Source: Nocardia seriolae NBRC 15557 (lineage in GTDB: Bacteria; Actinomycetota; Actinomycetes; Mycobacteriales; Mycobacteriaceae). From it: DNA of 39,958 nt. The stretch spans positions 1 through 39,958 of the forward strand of contig NZ_BJWY01000067.1 of assembly GCF_007990715.1 (NCBI RefSeq). Direction: 5' to 3'. Position 1 is the stretch's first letter. Each line of letters opens with the position of its first letter. A model generated the notes under the pieces. That model was not told the origin of the DNA. It worked only from the letters and a program-made list of their open reading frames with translations, and did not search any database. The position numbers and the translations under genes are program-made. Below are positions 23,800 to 33,114 of the stretch, piece after piece.

Positions 23800-25370
23800 C
23801 GGATTGTCCTCCGGTTGCCGGTGGGAGTCTTGATGTTCGGCGCGATTGCTTTGGTATTGCTCTCGGCCGGGTGGGCCAGGGCGTGCTTCCACAGGTGCAT
23901 GGTGAGGTAGGAGCGCCACGGGGCGAAGCGGGCGGTGTCGGTGAGCTCGAGGCCGAGCAGTCCCGCGCCGCGGCGCACCACCAGGTCGGAGTGCAGGAGT
24001 ACGTCCGGGTCGGCGAGCAGGCGCATCGTGACGTAGTCCGCGGTCCAGGGTCCGACCCCGTCCAGGGCCAGCAGATCCCGGCGCAGGTCGCTCGCCGTGC
24101 GGCCGGAGTGCAGCACCAGGTCCCCGGTGGCGAGCGCCTTGGCCGCGCCGACGATGGCGTCCACCCGCCGTCCGGGCCCGGTCAGCACCTCGGAGCCGTG
24201 CTCGGCGATCGTCTCCGGGGTGGGGAACAGGTGCGGGATGGGTCCCGCGATGGCCTCGCCCAATCCCTGTACCAGCCGCGCGGTATGGGTATTGGCGGCG
24301 GCCACCGAGATCTGCTGGCCGATCATGGTGCGCAGCAACAGTTCCGGTCCGTCCAGGCACCCCGGCACCCTGATGCCGCCGGGCAGCACGACGCCGCCGG
24401 ATAGGTGCATGCCGCTGCTCGTGCCCGAAATATGCGGGTGCAGTGGGCTTTCCGTCATCGCCGCCGTCATCGCCTCGTCGATGCCGACCGGGTCGGCGTC
24501 CAGGTCCAGGAAGTGGCGGATGCGGGCGACGGTGGGCGCGAGGTCGCGCATGTCCTGCAGGGACAGCGAGGCGCGGACGTGGCCGGGCTGGATGGACAGG
24601 CGAATGGTGTTGTGGCCGTGGGGGGTTCGCAGGCTGCGGGTGTAGATGCCGTTCTCCCAGAGTTCCAGGCCGGGGACGGTGTGGGCGGCCAGGAACCATT
24701 CCAGCCAGGATTGGTCGAGCGGTTCGCGGTAGGGGAGTCGCAGGGTGAGCAGGCCATTGGTGGCCGGCAGGGTGTCGCCGTTGCGGCGGCGGGATTCCTC
24801 GCGCAGGGTGGTGGGGCTGACCGCGAAGACCTCGCGCACGGTGTCGTTGAACTGGCGGATGCTGGCGAATCCGGCCGCGAACGCGATGTCGGACATGGAC
24901 AGCCGGGTGGTCTGGATGAGCAGCCGCGCGGTGTGCGCGCGGTGCGCCCGCGCCAAAGCCAGTGGGCCCGCGCCGAGTTCGCTGGTCAGCACGCGGGTCA
25001 ACTGCCGCTGGGAGTAGCCCAGCGCGTCGGCGAGGGCGGGCACGCCGCCGCGTTCGATGACGCCGTCGCCGATCAATCGCATGGCCCGCGACGCCAGGTC
25101 GGCGCGGGTGTTCCAGAGCGGTGATCCGGGGGCGGCATCGGGCAGGCAGCGGCGGCAGGCGCGGAATCCGCTCTGCTGCGCGGCCGCGGCCGTGGGCAGG
25201 AAGGTGACGTTGGTTCGTTTGGGGGTGATCGCCGGACAAGAAGGGCGGCAATAAATTCCGGTGGTGCGCACCGCGGTCACGAAATGCCCGTCGAACCGGG
25301 CATCCCGGGTCGCCACGGCGCGGTAGCAACGCTCGAAATCCAATCCGTTCGCACTCACGGATACCACCAT
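23796..25370 (-). CDS. Ada-type regulator fused to AlkA 3-methyladenine DNA glycosylase
   Basis: 524 residues from ATG 25370 (GGGGA 5 nt upstream; GTG 25382 is an alternative). The first ~90 residues are an Ada zinc/methyl-phosphotriester sensor domain with four Cys (TTGIYCRPSCP; FRACRRCLPD). Next is an AraC-type double helix-turn-helix (LADALGYSQRQLTRVL; MSDIAFAAGFASIRQFNDTV). The C-terminal ~300 residues are AlkA: an N-terminal domain, then the helix-hairpin-helix GVGPWTADYV with a following Asp (LHSDLVVRRG). It should sense methylated DNA, activate transcription and excise alkylated bases. The fusion is common in actinobacteria. It is first gene of a two-gene operon with ogt. Confidence 0.93.
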   Translation of the reverse strand: MVVSVSANGLDFERCYRAVATRDARFDGHFVTAVRTTGIYCRPSCPAITPKRTNVTFLPTAAAAQQSGFRACRRCLPDAAPGSPLWNTRADLASRAMRLIGDGVIERGGVPALADALGYSQRQLTRVLTSELGAGPLALARAHRAHTARLLIQTTRLSMSDIAFAAGFASIRQFNDTVREVFAVSPTTLREESRRRNGDTLPATNGLLTLRLPYREPLDQSWLEWFLAAHTVPGLELWENGIYTRSLRTPHGHNTIRLSIQPGHVRASLSLQDMRDLAPTVARIRHFLDLDADPVGIDEAMTAAMTESPLHPHISGTSSGMHLSGGVVLPGGIRVPGCLDGPELLLRTMIGQQISVAAANTHTARLVQGLGEAIAGPIPHLFPTPETIAEHGSEVLTGPGRRVDAIVGAAKALATGDLVLHSGRTASDLRRDLLALDGVGPWTADYVTMRLLADPDVLLHSDLVVRRGAGLLGLELTDTARFAPWRSYLTMHLWKHALAHPAESNTKAIAPNIKTPTGNRRTIR

Positions 25371-25439
25371 GTCAGTCCCCACTCGACCGTGCTAGCGGAA
25401 ATCCGCCATCACCGTAGTCCGAAAACCGCCGACGGGGGA

Positions 25440-25679
25440 TCAGCAGCAGCGATTCCCGGGATTCTTGGCCGCGGCGTCGTGCCGATCGCGCCAGTAGTCC
25501 CGCTCGGTCGGTATCTCGCATCCGGGGTGGTGGAGCCGCAGATGCTGCACATAACGCCGGTAGTCATTGCCGCCGAGGATCGAGTTGAACCACCAGGCAA
25601 TGGCTTTCAAGGTCCGGACGAGGGCGAGCCCCGCCGACCGCAGGGGGTCTGCGGTCGGCGGGGCAACGGGGGTATTCAT
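25440..25679 (-). CDS. YbdD/YjiX family small protein (CstA partner)
   Basis: 79 residues. The family motif is clear: WWFNSILGGNDYRRYVQHLR, HPGCEIPTERDYWRDRHD and the terminal Arg-Cys-Cys. YbdD/YjiX proteins are always encoded next to CstA-type carriers and are needed for, or modulate, pyruvate uptake. It starts 4 bp after the cstA stop, so it is coupled to it. Confidence 0.92.
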   Translation of the reverse strand: MNTPVAPPTADPLRSAGLALVRTLKAIAWWFNSILGGNDYRRYVQHLRLHHPGCEIPTERDYWRDRHDAAAKNPGNRCC

Positions 25680-25683
25680 CGGG

Positions 25684-28014
25684 TCAGTGACTCAGGGCCG
25701 CGCCGGGCGCGCGAACCTTGCCCTCGGCCACCAGGGTGTCCCATTCCTTCTGGACCTCCTTCTCCGCCTTGGTGGCGATGAACCCGCTGGGACCGAAGAG
25801 CTTCGACGGCTCCTCCGGCGATTCGGTGGTCTCGCCGCCGCCCTTGCGCAGGGTCCGGATGACCACCCACAGGCCGACCAGCGCCACGATGAGCACCATC
25901 ACCGCGAACACGATCGACAGGGTGCCCTGGATGAAGGTATTGCGAATGATCTTGTCCATATTGCTGATCTGCGTGTTCAGCGCCGCCAGGTCCTTGACGC
26001 CCTTCGGCAGCGGCAGCTGGCCGTTCGAGTCGCGGATGGCGATGTAGGTGTTCTGCTTGTCGATGGTGTTGTAGTGCAGCGTCCAGTAGCCGATCTTCGG
26101 GTCGCCCGAGAAGATCTTCTGGAACGAGGCGGTCATGGTCACCGTCAGGTCCCAGACCAGCGGCAGCGCCGGAATCCAGGCCCATTTGACCAGGCCCTTC
26201 TTGACCACGATGACCAGCACCACGGTCAGCGCGATGGCCGCCAGCAGCTGGTTGGAGATGCCGAACAGCGGGTACAGCGTGTTGATGCCGCCCAGCGGGT
26301 CGGTGACACCCATCAACAGCACCGAACCCCAGGCCGCCACGACCACGCCGGAGCAGATGAAAACGCCCGGCCACCAGGACGGATCACGGAACTTCTTGGC
26401 CACGCCGCCCAGGTTGCCCAGCGAGTCCGAGAGCATGAACCGCGCGACTCGGGTGCCCGCGTCGATGGTGGTGAGGATGAACAGCGCCTCGAACATGATG
26501 GCGAAGTGGTACCAGAACGCCTTGAGGCTGTTGCCGCCGATGAACTTGTGCATGATCTCGGTCATGCCGATGGCCAGCGTCGGCGCGCCACCGGCGCGGG
26601 AGTAGACCTTCGACTCACCGACGTCGTGCGCGATGCCGTTGAGGTAGTCGGCAGTGGCCGGATCGCCGCTCAGCCCCAGCTTGTTCACGCTGTCCGCCGC
26701 GGCCTGCGCGGAGGTCAGGTTGGGGGAGTTGATGGCGAAGTACAGGTGCTGATCCAGGATCGAGGCCGCGATGATCGCCATGACCGCCACGAACGACTCC
26801 ATGAGCATGCCGCCGTAGCCGATCATGCGCGCCTGCGACTGCTTCTCCAGCAGCTTGGGCGTGGTGCCCGAGGACACCAGCGAATGGAATCCGGACAGCG
26901 CGCCGCACGCGATGGTGATGAACAGGAACGGGAACAGGCGGCCCGCGAAGGACGGGCCGTTGGAGTTGCTCGCGAACTGCGAGACCGCGGGGGCCTTCAG
27001 CACCGGCATGGTGACCAGCACGCCCAGCGCCAGCAGGCCGATGGTGCCGATCTTCATGAAGGTCGACAGGTAGTCGCGCGGGGCGAGCAGCAGCCACACC
27101 GGCAGCACCGAGGCGATGAAGCCGTAGCCGATCAGCAGCCAGGCGATGGTGGTGCCCGACAACGTGAACAGCTCACGGCCCCAACCGGATTGCGACACCG
27201 GGTTGCCGAGCAGGATCGCCGCCAGCAGCAGCACGAAACCGAACAGCGACACCTCGCCGACCTTGCCCGGTCGGATGAATCGCAGGTACAGGCCCATGAA
27301 CAGGGCGATCGGGATGGTCATCGAAATCGAGAACACACCCCACGGGCTGCCGCCCTCGAGCGCGCCGGTGACCGGGTTCTTGGTTGCCGCAAGGGCATTC
27401 ACCACGACGATGCCGAGCACCGCGAGCAGGATCATCATGATCACCAGCACCGCGATGATGGCCGCCACGCCGCCGACCACGCCGAGCTCGTCGCGCGCCA
27501 TCTGGCCCAGCGAGCGCCCGCGCCGCTTCACCGAGGCCCACAGCACCAGGTAGTCCTGCACCGCACCGGCCAGCACCACGCCGACGATGATCCAGATGGT
27601 GCCGGGCAGGTAGCCCATCTGCGCGGCCAGCACCGGGCCGACCAGCGGGCCCGCGCCCGCGATGGCCGCGAAGTGGTGGCCGAACAGGACCCGCCGGTCC
27701 ATCGGCATGTAGTCCTTGCCGTTCTCCATGACCTCGGCCGGAGTGGCGACGTCGTCGCGCGGCTTGGTGATCTTGTATTCGATGAGCCGGGCGTAGAACT
27801 GGAACGCGAGCACATAGGTGCAGATGGCGGCGACCACGATCCACACCGCGTTGACATTCTCGCCGCGTGCGAAGGCGAGGATCGCCCAGGCGATCGCGCC
27901 GATCACGGCGATGGCGGCGAAGATGCCCTTCTTGCGGGGCGTCATGGGCGTCCGGTCCACGACACCTACCGGAGGTAGGTCGGGGTCCGTCCGGAGGTAC
28001 TCGATGGTCGCCAT
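25684..28014 (-). CDS. cstA: CstA family pyruvate/peptide carbon-starvation carrier
   Basis: 776 residues with many transmembrane helices. CstA landmarks are YMPMDRRVLFGHHFAAIAGAGPLVGPVLAAQMGYLPG, split here as VLFGHHFAAIAGAGP and VLAAQMGYLPG; GYGGMLMESFVAVMA; and LDAGTR-like TIDAGTRVARFML. A periplasmic or loop insert near 620-670 and a charged C-terminal tail follow. CstA proteins import pyruvate with protons or, by older work, peptides during carbon limitation. GGGAGA 10 nt before ATG 28014 supports the start. A promoter of the form TTCACA-16-TACGTT is seen about 50 bp upstream. It is in operon with ybdD. Confidence 0.94.
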   Translation of the reverse strand: MATIEYLRTDPDLPPVGVVDRTPMTPRKKGIFAAIAVIGAIAWAILAFARGENVNAVWIVVAAICTYVLAFQFYARLIEYKITKPRDDVATPAEVMENGKDYMPMDRRVLFGHHFAAIAGAGPLVGPVLAAQMGYLPGTIWIIVGVVLAGAVQDYLVLWASVKRRGRSLGQMARDELGVVGGVAAIIAVLVIMMILLAVLGIVVVNALAATKNPVTGALEGGSPWGVFSISMTIPIALFMGLYLRFIRPGKVGEVSLFGFVLLLAAILLGNPVSQSGWGRELFTLSGTTIAWLLIGYGFIASVLPVWLLLAPRDYLSTFMKIGTIGLLALGVLVTMPVLKAPAVSQFASNSNGPSFAGRLFPFLFITIACGALSGFHSLVSSGTTPKLLEKQSQARMIGYGGMLMESFVAVMAIIAASILDQHLYFAINSPNLTSAQAAADSVNKLGLSGDPATADYLNGIAHDVGESKVYSRAGGAPTLAIGMTEIMHKFIGGNSLKAFWYHFAIMFEALFILTTIDAGTRVARFMLSDSLGNLGGVAKKFRDPSWWPGVFICSGVVVAAWGSVLLMGVTDPLGGINTLYPLFGISNQLLAAIALTVVLVIVVKKGLVKWAWIPALPLVWDLTVTMTASFQKIFSGDPKIGYWTLHYNTIDKQNTYIAIRDSNGQLPLPKGVKDLAALNTQISNMDKIIRNTFIQGTLSIVFAVMVLIVALVGLWVVIRTLRKGGGETTESPEEPSKLFGPSGFIATKAEKEVQKEWDTLVAEGKVRAPGAALSH

Positions 28015-28062
28015 GCGACAACTCTCCCGTGCGGTACTGCGGTTTCTCACTGAACTGGTCTC

Positions 28063-28090
28063 AACGTAGCCCAACCGGTACGTGTGTGAA
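28063..28090 (-). promoter_or_regulatory. Possible sigma-A-type promoter for cstA-ybdD
   Basis: On the reverse strand TTCACA (28090-28085) and TACGTT (28068-28063) are separated by 16 bp. They would give a 5' leader of about 40-45 nt containing the ribosome binding site. Confidence 0.35.
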
Positions 28091-28308
28091 CCGGCTTTGA
28101 CCAGCCGTTCACCTCGTATCGGACCGCCGGGTACGGGTGGCCCGGGGGACGCTGTGCCGGGCGCGGCGGGGGTGGTGCGGTCCGGCGTGGCTCCCGCGAT
28201 TTCGCGTGTTGACCGCAGGTCGCAGGTTGCTCCCCGTATGATGCCATGCTGGTTCGAGATCCAGGTCACTACGGTCCTTTAGTTCGTTTAGTTCACGGAG
28301 ATATATCT

Positions 28309-29640
28309 TTGACGAGCGAATCGGCGGTCCGGCACGGTGCGATCGATCGGCGTACCCTGCTGCGCCGCGCCGCACTCGCGGCGCTGATGGCGGTCCCGGG
28401 CTGTGCGAGCGGGGACGACGACGCGGTCACCTTCTTCTTCCAGGCGCGGCCCGAGGAGGCGCGGGCGCGGCTGCGGATCATCGACGAATTCCAGCGGCGG
28501 CGACCGGATATCCGGATCCGTACCGTCATGTCGGGGCCGGATCCGTTGCAGCAGATGCTCACCTACTGCGCGGGCGGCAAATGCCCGGACGTGTTGATGG
28601 CGTGGGAACTGCTCTACGCCGGGCTCGCGGATCGGGGCGTGCTGGTCGACCTGCGCGAATTCCTGGACCGCGAGCCGGATTACGCCGCTGCCCTGCGCGC
28701 GGACGGGTACGCCACCTTGCGCGACACCTTCGTCTGGGACGGCGGGCAGTACGCGCTGCCGGAGCAGTGGTCGGGGGTGTTCCTCTACTACAACCGGAAA
28801 CTGTTCGCCGACGCCGGGATTCGGCCGCCCGCGCGCTGGTCGCAGGCATGGACATTCGCCGAATTCCTCGCGGCCGCCCAGGCCCTGACCCATCGCGACG
28901 CCGACGGCCGCACCCGCCAATGGGGTTTCGTCGACGCCTGGGTGCCGTATTTCTCGGCGGCCTGCTTCGGCATGAACAACGGCTGCGAATGGTTCAGCCC
29001 GCCGGTGCGACCCACCCGCACCAATCTCGGCGATCCGCGCTTCGCGGCCGGGCTCCAGTTCTATGCCGACCTCGCCGTGCGGCATCGCGTCGCCCCCGGC
29101 GTCGGTGACCGGCAATCGGTTTCGGCTCAGGACCTGTTCCGCAGCGGTCGGGCCGCCATGCTGATGGGCGGGCACTGGCTGTATTCCGAGTTCGCCGGGC
29201 GCGACGACCTCGATGTCGATGTGACGGTGCTGCCGGTGGGGCCGCAGGGCGGGCCCGGGTCGATCACCGATATCGGCAGCACCGGGCTGGCCATTGCCGC
29301 CGCGAGTCCGCGACGCGAACAAGCCTGGGAATTCGTGAAATTCGCGACCGGGCCGGAGGGGCAGGCCATCATCGCGGAGTCGGGGCTGTTCGTGCCGGTG
29401 CTGCGCTCGGCCATGGGTTCGCCGGGCTTCGCGGCGGCGCATCCCGGATTGCGCAATCTCGAGGTGTTCACCGAGGGGCCGGAGCATTCCCGGCCACTGG
29501 CGGTGACGCCGTTGTGGGGCAAGGTGGAAGCGCTGCTGGAACGCGGATGCAATCGGGTGCTGCGGGGCGCGGCCACGGCCGTATCGCTGGGCGGGCGGAC
29601 CACCTCCGATATCGACGAATTGCTGCGGGCGGCGGTATGA
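28309..29640 (+). CDS. ABC transporter substrate-binding lipoprotein (sugar type, family 1)
   Basis: About 443 residues. The N-terminus has a twin-arginine-like IDRRTLLRRAALAAL followed by lipobox VPGC, so export and lipid anchoring are expected. The mature part is a type 1 solute-binding fold: IIDEFQRRRPDIRIR, CPDVLMAWELLY, YALPEQWSGVFLYYNRKLF, DLFRSGRAAMLMGGHWL and EFVKFATGPEGQAIIAESG. TTG 28309 is chosen because GGAG lies 8 nt upstream; ATG 28246 would place 21 residues before the signal peptide. The substrate is probably an oligosaccharide or glycerophosphodiester, unassigned. The stop overlaps the next gene (ATGA). Confidence 0.9.
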   Translation: MTSESAVRHGAIDRRTLLRRAALAALMAVPGCASGDDDAVTFFFQARPEEARARLRIIDEFQRRRPDIRIRTVMSGPDPLQQMLTYCAGGKCPDVLMAWELLYAGLADRGVLVDLREFLDREPDYAAALRADGYATLRDTFVWDGGQYALPEQWSGVFLYYNRKLFADAGIRPPARWSQAWTFAEFLAAAQALTHRDADGRTRQWGFVDAWVPYFSAACFGMNNGCEWFSPPVRPTRTNLGDPRFAAGLQFYADLAVRHRVAPGVGDRQSVSAQDLFRSGRAAMLMGGHWLYSEFAGRDDLDVDVTVLPVGPQGGPGSITDIGSTGLAIAAASPRREQAWEFVKFATGPEGQAIIAESGLFVPVLRSAMGSPGFAAAHPGLRNLEVFTEGPEHSRPLAVTPLWGKVEALLERGCNRVLRGAATAVSLGGRTTSDIDELLRAAV

Positions 29641-30530
29641 GGGGATCGGCGCTCGACCGGCGGCGGGCCCGGGCCGGAAGGCTGTTCGTGGCCCCGAATC
29701 TGGCGGCCATCCTGGTGTTTCTGCTTTTCCCGCTGGGATTTTCGCTGTACCTGAGCTTCCACTCGTGGGACCTGTTCAGCCCGCCCGGATTCATCGGGAT
29801 CCAGAACTACCGGCGGCTGTTCTCCGACGACCCGCTGTTCTATATCGCCCTGCGGAACACGGCGGTCTTCACGGTGCTGACGCTGGTGCCGACCGTGGCG
29901 ATCAGCCTGGCGGTGGCCGCGCTCCTGAATCGAAAACTGCGTGGCATCGGGGTCTTCCGCACGCTGGCGTTCCTCCCGCTGGTGGCCTCGACCGTGGCCA
30001 TGGCGGTCGTCTTCCGCTTCATCCTCGCCAGCGACGACGGCCTGGCCAATATCCTGCTCGGCTGGATCGGCCTCGGCCCGGTGCCCTGGCTGACCGACCC
30101 GCGGTGGGCCATGGTCTCGCTCAGCCTGGTGACGGTCTGGAAATCCGTACCCTTTGACACCGTCATCCTGCTGGCCGCCATGCAGGGTGTGCCCGAAAAC
30201 CTGTACGCGGCAGCGAAAATCGACGGTGCCGGGGCCTTCCGTCGCTTCCGCTCGATCACCGTGCCGCTGATCCGCGGCGCGCTCTCCTTCGTCCTGGTCA
30301 TCACGATCATCAACACGGTTCAGGCCTTCGACCAGGCGTACGCCCTGACCGGTAGCAACGGCGGCCCCGAAACCGGCACCTACGTGCTGGGAATCATGCT
30401 GTTCCAGAACGCCTTCCGCTTCTACGAGGTCGGCTACGCCTCCGCCCTGGCCTGGGTGATCTTCGCAATCCTGCTGGTGTTCACGGTGATTCAGCAGTGG
30501 CTGGCGCGGCGAGCGGAGTCGGAACTGTGA
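29637..30530 (+). CDS. ABC transporter permease (MalF/UgpA type)
   Basis: 297 residues with six transmembrane segments, starting FVAPNLAAILVFLLFPLGFS. The EAA loop that docks the ATPase is readable as AAAKIDGAGAFRRFRSITVPL. It is the first permease of the carbohydrate importer encoded here. ATG 29637 overlaps the stop of the binding-protein gene, and its own stop overlaps the second permease, so the three are tightly coupled. Confidence 0.93.
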   Translation: MRGSALDRRRARAGRLFVAPNLAAILVFLLFPLGFSLYLSFHSWDLFSPPGFIGIQNYRRLFSDDPLFYIALRNTAVFTVLTLVPTVAISLAVAALLNRKLRGIGVFRTLAFLPLVASTVAMAVVFRFILASDDGLANILLGWIGLGPVPWLTDPRWAMVSLSLVTVWKSVPFDTVILLAAMQGVPENLYAAAKIDGAGAFRRFRSITVPLIRGALSFVLVITIINTVQAFDQAYALTGSNGGPETGTYVLGIMLFQNAFRFYEVGYASALAWVIFAILLVFTVIQQWLARRAESEL

Positions 30531-31351
30531 GAACTCGCCTGACCGCCGGGCTGCTGACGTACCTGGCGTTGATCCTGGTGGCCTGGTGCGCGCTGCTCCC
30601 GATCCTGTGGTCGGTCTCCGCCTCGCTGAAGTCCGACGGCGAACTGCTGGACGCGGCGCCGCTGCCCGCCCACCCCCGATGGTCCAACTACCGCGAGGCT
30701 TTCGACGCCATCCCGCTGGGCCGCATGCTCGCCAACACCGTCCTCTACGCCGCCTGCGTCACCGCCGGTCAGGTCTTCTTCTGCTCCCTGGCGGGTTATG
30801 CCTTCGCCCGCCTGCGCTTCCCCGGCCGCGAGGCGCTGTTCCTCGGCTATCTGGCCACCTTGATGGTCCCGCTCACGGTCACCGTCATCCCGCAGTTCCT
30901 GCTCATGCGCTGGTTCGGCTGGATGGACACCCCGTGGGCCATGATCGTCCCCGGCCTCTTCGGCAGCGCCTTCGGCACCTACCTCATGCGCCAGTTCTTC
31001 CAAACCCTCCCAATCGAATTGGAGGAAGCGGCCATCCTCGACGGTTGCACACCCTGGCAGGTCTACTGGCGAGTCCTGCTGCCGCACACCAAACCCGCGG
31101 TCATGGTGCTGGCGGTCCTCACCTGGATCACCGTCTGGAACGACTTCCTCTGGCCCCTGATCATGATCCAACGCAACGAATACGCCACCGCCACTTTGGG
31201 TCTGGTCCGCCTCCAGGGCCAATATTCCACCAACTGGCCTCTGCTGATGGCCGCCGCCACGGTAATCCTGCTTCCACTGCTCCTCATCTACGCGATCGCC
31301 CAGCGAGCCTTCATCCGCGGGATCTCCCTGTCCGGCCTAGGGGGTCGATGA
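30527..31351 (+). CDS. ABC transporter permease (MalG/UgpE type)
   Basis: 274 residues with six transmembrane segments. Family markers are LWSVSASLKSDGE, WSNYREAF, LANTVLYAA, SLAGYAFARLRFPG and the EAA loop ELEEAAILDGCTPWQVYWRV with LPHTKPA. The start GTG 30527 overlaps the previous stop (GTGA). No ATPase gene follows; instead the AraC regulator converges and overlaps the last 15 bp. In actinobacteria such importers often use a shared MsiK-type ATPase encoded elsewhere, which is the likely case here. Confidence 0.93.
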   Translation: MRTRLTAGLLTYLALILVAWCALLPILWSVSASLKSDGELLDAAPLPAHPRWSNYREAFDAIPLGRMLANTVLYAACVTAGQVFFCSLAGYAFARLRFPGREALFLGYLATLMVPLTVTVIPQFLLMRWFGWMDTPWAMIVPGLFGSAFGTYLMRQFFQTLPIELEEAAILDGCTPWQVYWRVLLPHTKPAVMVLAVLTWITVWNDFLWPLIMIQRNEYATATLGLVRLQGQYSTNWPLLMAAATVILLPLLLIYAIAQRAFIRGISLSGLGGR

Positions 31352-32266
31352 CCGCGCGATGGTTCGATACCGGCCGGGGGAGTGGCCGTGGATTCGGGTG
31401 AAGGCGCGGGAGAAGGCGTGTTCGCTGGTGTAGCCGACGGAGTGGGCGATGGGGGCGATCGGGTCGGTGGTGGTGCGCAGGCGGTGGGCGGCCAACTCCA
31501 TGCGCCACTTGATCAGGTAATTGTTCGGGGTGTCGCCGACCAGGGTGGTGAAGCGGCGGGCGAGGGTGGCGCGGGAAACCGCTATGCGAGTGGCCAATTG
31601 CTCCACCGTCCAGGCGTGGGCGGGGTCGGCGTGCAGGGCGGAGAGGGCATCGACCATGGTGGGGTCGCGCAGGGCCGTGAGCCATGACGGCGGCGTTTCG
31701 TGCGGGTCGGCGGTGGTCAGCCAGGCCCGCAGGAGGTGGATGAGGATCAGGTCGAGCAGCCGGTTGAGTGCGGTGGAGGCGGCGGGCCTGGGCTGCTGGA
31801 TCTCGTGGCCGAGCAGGCGCACCAGATCGCCCAGGGCGCCGGTCGGATCGGGCAGGGGCTGGATCGTGTCGGGGAGCAGTGCGAGCAGGGGGACACTGGC
31901 GGCCGGATCGAGATGGTAAGAGGCACAGAGGATCCGGGTTCGGAGGGGTTCGTCGCCTGCGTGCAGGATGCCGCCGTTGGCGAGTGCCGCGCGGGCGGCG
32001 GCGTGGTCGAAGGGGCGGCACGGCTGGTCCGGGCTGCTGGCCAGTCGGTGGCGGGTGCCGGTCGGCAACAGCACGACGTCGCCGGGGACGAGCTGGCGGG
32101 GCCGCTGCCCTTCCAGCATCAGCCACGCGGTTCCGGTGTTGACGGCATGAAAGGCCGCACCGGGCACATCGGCGATATCCAGACCCCAGTGCGCACCGGC
32201 GTGCACGGTGGCGGCCACCGTGCCGCGCGCACCGGTCACGGCGAGCACGTCTGCTAGCGGATCCAT
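31337..32266 (-). CDS. AraC family transcriptional regulator with cupin domain
   Basis: 309 residues from ATG 32266. An N-terminal cupin (AraC-binding-like: HWGLDIADVPGAAFHAVNTG, GDVVLLPTGTRH) precedes a C-terminal pair of helix-turn-helices (VEQLATRIAVSRATLARRF; IAPIAHSVGYTSEHAFSRAF, ending GHSPGRYR). It is divergent from the SDR/NTF2-like pair with 119 bp between starts, so it probably controls those genes and itself. TAAGCT 7 nt before the ATG supports this start; upstream in-frame codons are not conserved. Its 3' end overlaps the convergent permease. Confidence 0.9.
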   Translation of the reverse strand: MDPLADVLAVTGARGTVAATVHAGAHWGLDIADVPGAAFHAVNTGTAWLMLEGQRPRQLVPGDVVLLPTGTRHRLASSPDQPCRPFDHAAARAALANGGILHAGDEPLRTRILCASYHLDPAASVPLLALLPDTIQPLPDPTGALGDLVRLLGHEIQQPRPAASTALNRLLDLILIHLLRAWLTTADPHETPPSWLTALRDPTMVDALSALHADPAHAWTVEQLATRIAVSRATLARRFTTLVGDTPNNYLIKWRMELAAHRLRTTTDPIAPIAHSVGYTSEHAFSRAFTRIHGHSPGRYRTIARSSTP

Positions 32267-32273
32267 GCGGTTC

Positions 32274-32279
32274 AGCTTA
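32274..32279 (-). promoter_or_regulatory. -10 element (TAAGCT) of a leaderless promoter for the AraC gene
   Basis: TAAGCT on the reverse strand, with 7 nt between it and ATG 32266. A TTGGCC about 15 bp further upstream could be its -35. Confidence 0.5.
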
Positions 32280-32385
32280 ATCGGTGAGAGCATCGGCCAA
32301 CTATCTGAGTATTTCAGGCATCGTTTTTCTCATCGGAGAGCGGTTAGCTATTCCTATCCGATCCTCCAACGTCAAGGAGAACCCC

Positions 32386-33111
32386 GTGCGTATTTCCGGA
32401 TCTACCGCCCTGGTCACCGGTGCGAACCGCGGTCTCGGCGCCCGGCTGGTGGCCGAGCTGCTGCGGCGCGACGCCGCGACCGTCTACGTCGCCGCCCGAA
32501 ACCCCCAGACCATCGCCGAGCAGGTCCGCCGCGATCCCCGCGTGCGCGTGCTGACCCTCGATGTCACCGACCCCGCGAGTGTCGCCGCCGCGGCCGGTGC
32601 GGCGGCGGGCGTCGACCTGCTGATCAACAATGCCGGGGTGCTGGGCTTCGGTGACGTGCTGACCGGTGATCTCGCGCTGTTCGAGCGTGATCTGTCCACC
32701 AATTACCTTGGCGCGCTGCGGGTTACGCGGGCCTTCCTGCCGTCGCTGCGTGCGGCCGGGGAACGCGGCGCGGCCGTGGTCAACGTGCTCACCCTCATCG
32801 CGCTGGCTCCGGTGGCGCCGATGGCCGGGTACAGCGCGTCCAAGGCTGCCGCGCATTCCATGACCCAGGCCCTGCGGGCCGCGGTGCGTGACGACCACAT
32901 CGAGGTGATCGGCGCCTACCCGGGCGGCATCGACACCGACATGCTCGCCGGCGTCGAAGCCGACAAGGCCGATCCGGCCGAGGTCGCCGCGCGCATCCTC
33001 GCGGGCGTCGAGGCTGGCCAGGAAGTCATCTGGCCCGACGACGCCTCGACCGGTGCGGGCAAGGTCTACCTCGGTGATCCCATCCAGCTCGAAACCATGC
33101 TGGCGGCCTGA
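32386..33111 (+). CDS. Short-chain dehydrogenase/reductase (SDR)
   Basis: 241 residues. The NAD(P)-binding motif is TGANRGLG with R15-type Arg favouring NADPH, followed by LDVTDPAS and LINNAGV. The catalytic Tyr and Lys are Y149 and K153 (GYSASKAA). The residue 13 before the Tyr, normally Ser, is T136 (VNVLTL). The enzyme should reduce or oxidise a small carbonyl or alcohol. GTG 32386 is supported by AAGGAGA 5 nt upstream. Divergent from the AraC gene and 3 bp before the NTF2-like gene, so it is probably an operon under that regulator. Confidence 0.9.
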   Translation: MRISGSTALVTGANRGLGARLVAELLRRDAATVYVAARNPQTIAEQVRRDPRVRVLTLDVTDPASVAAAAGAAAGVDLLINNAGVLGFGDVLTGDLALFERDLSTNYLGALRVTRAFLPSLRAAGERGAAVVNVLTLIALAPVAPMAGYSASKAAAHSMTQALRAAVRDDHIEVIGAYPGGIDTDMLAGVEADKADPAEVAARILAGVEAGQEVIWPDDASTGAGKVYLGDPIQLETMLAA

Positions 33112-33114
33112 ACC

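Noticed and set aside
25567..27978. An 803-residue open frame on the + strand across cstA
   Set aside because: It encodes His/Arg/Gln-rich low-complexity sequence and is antisense to a clear CstA carrier.
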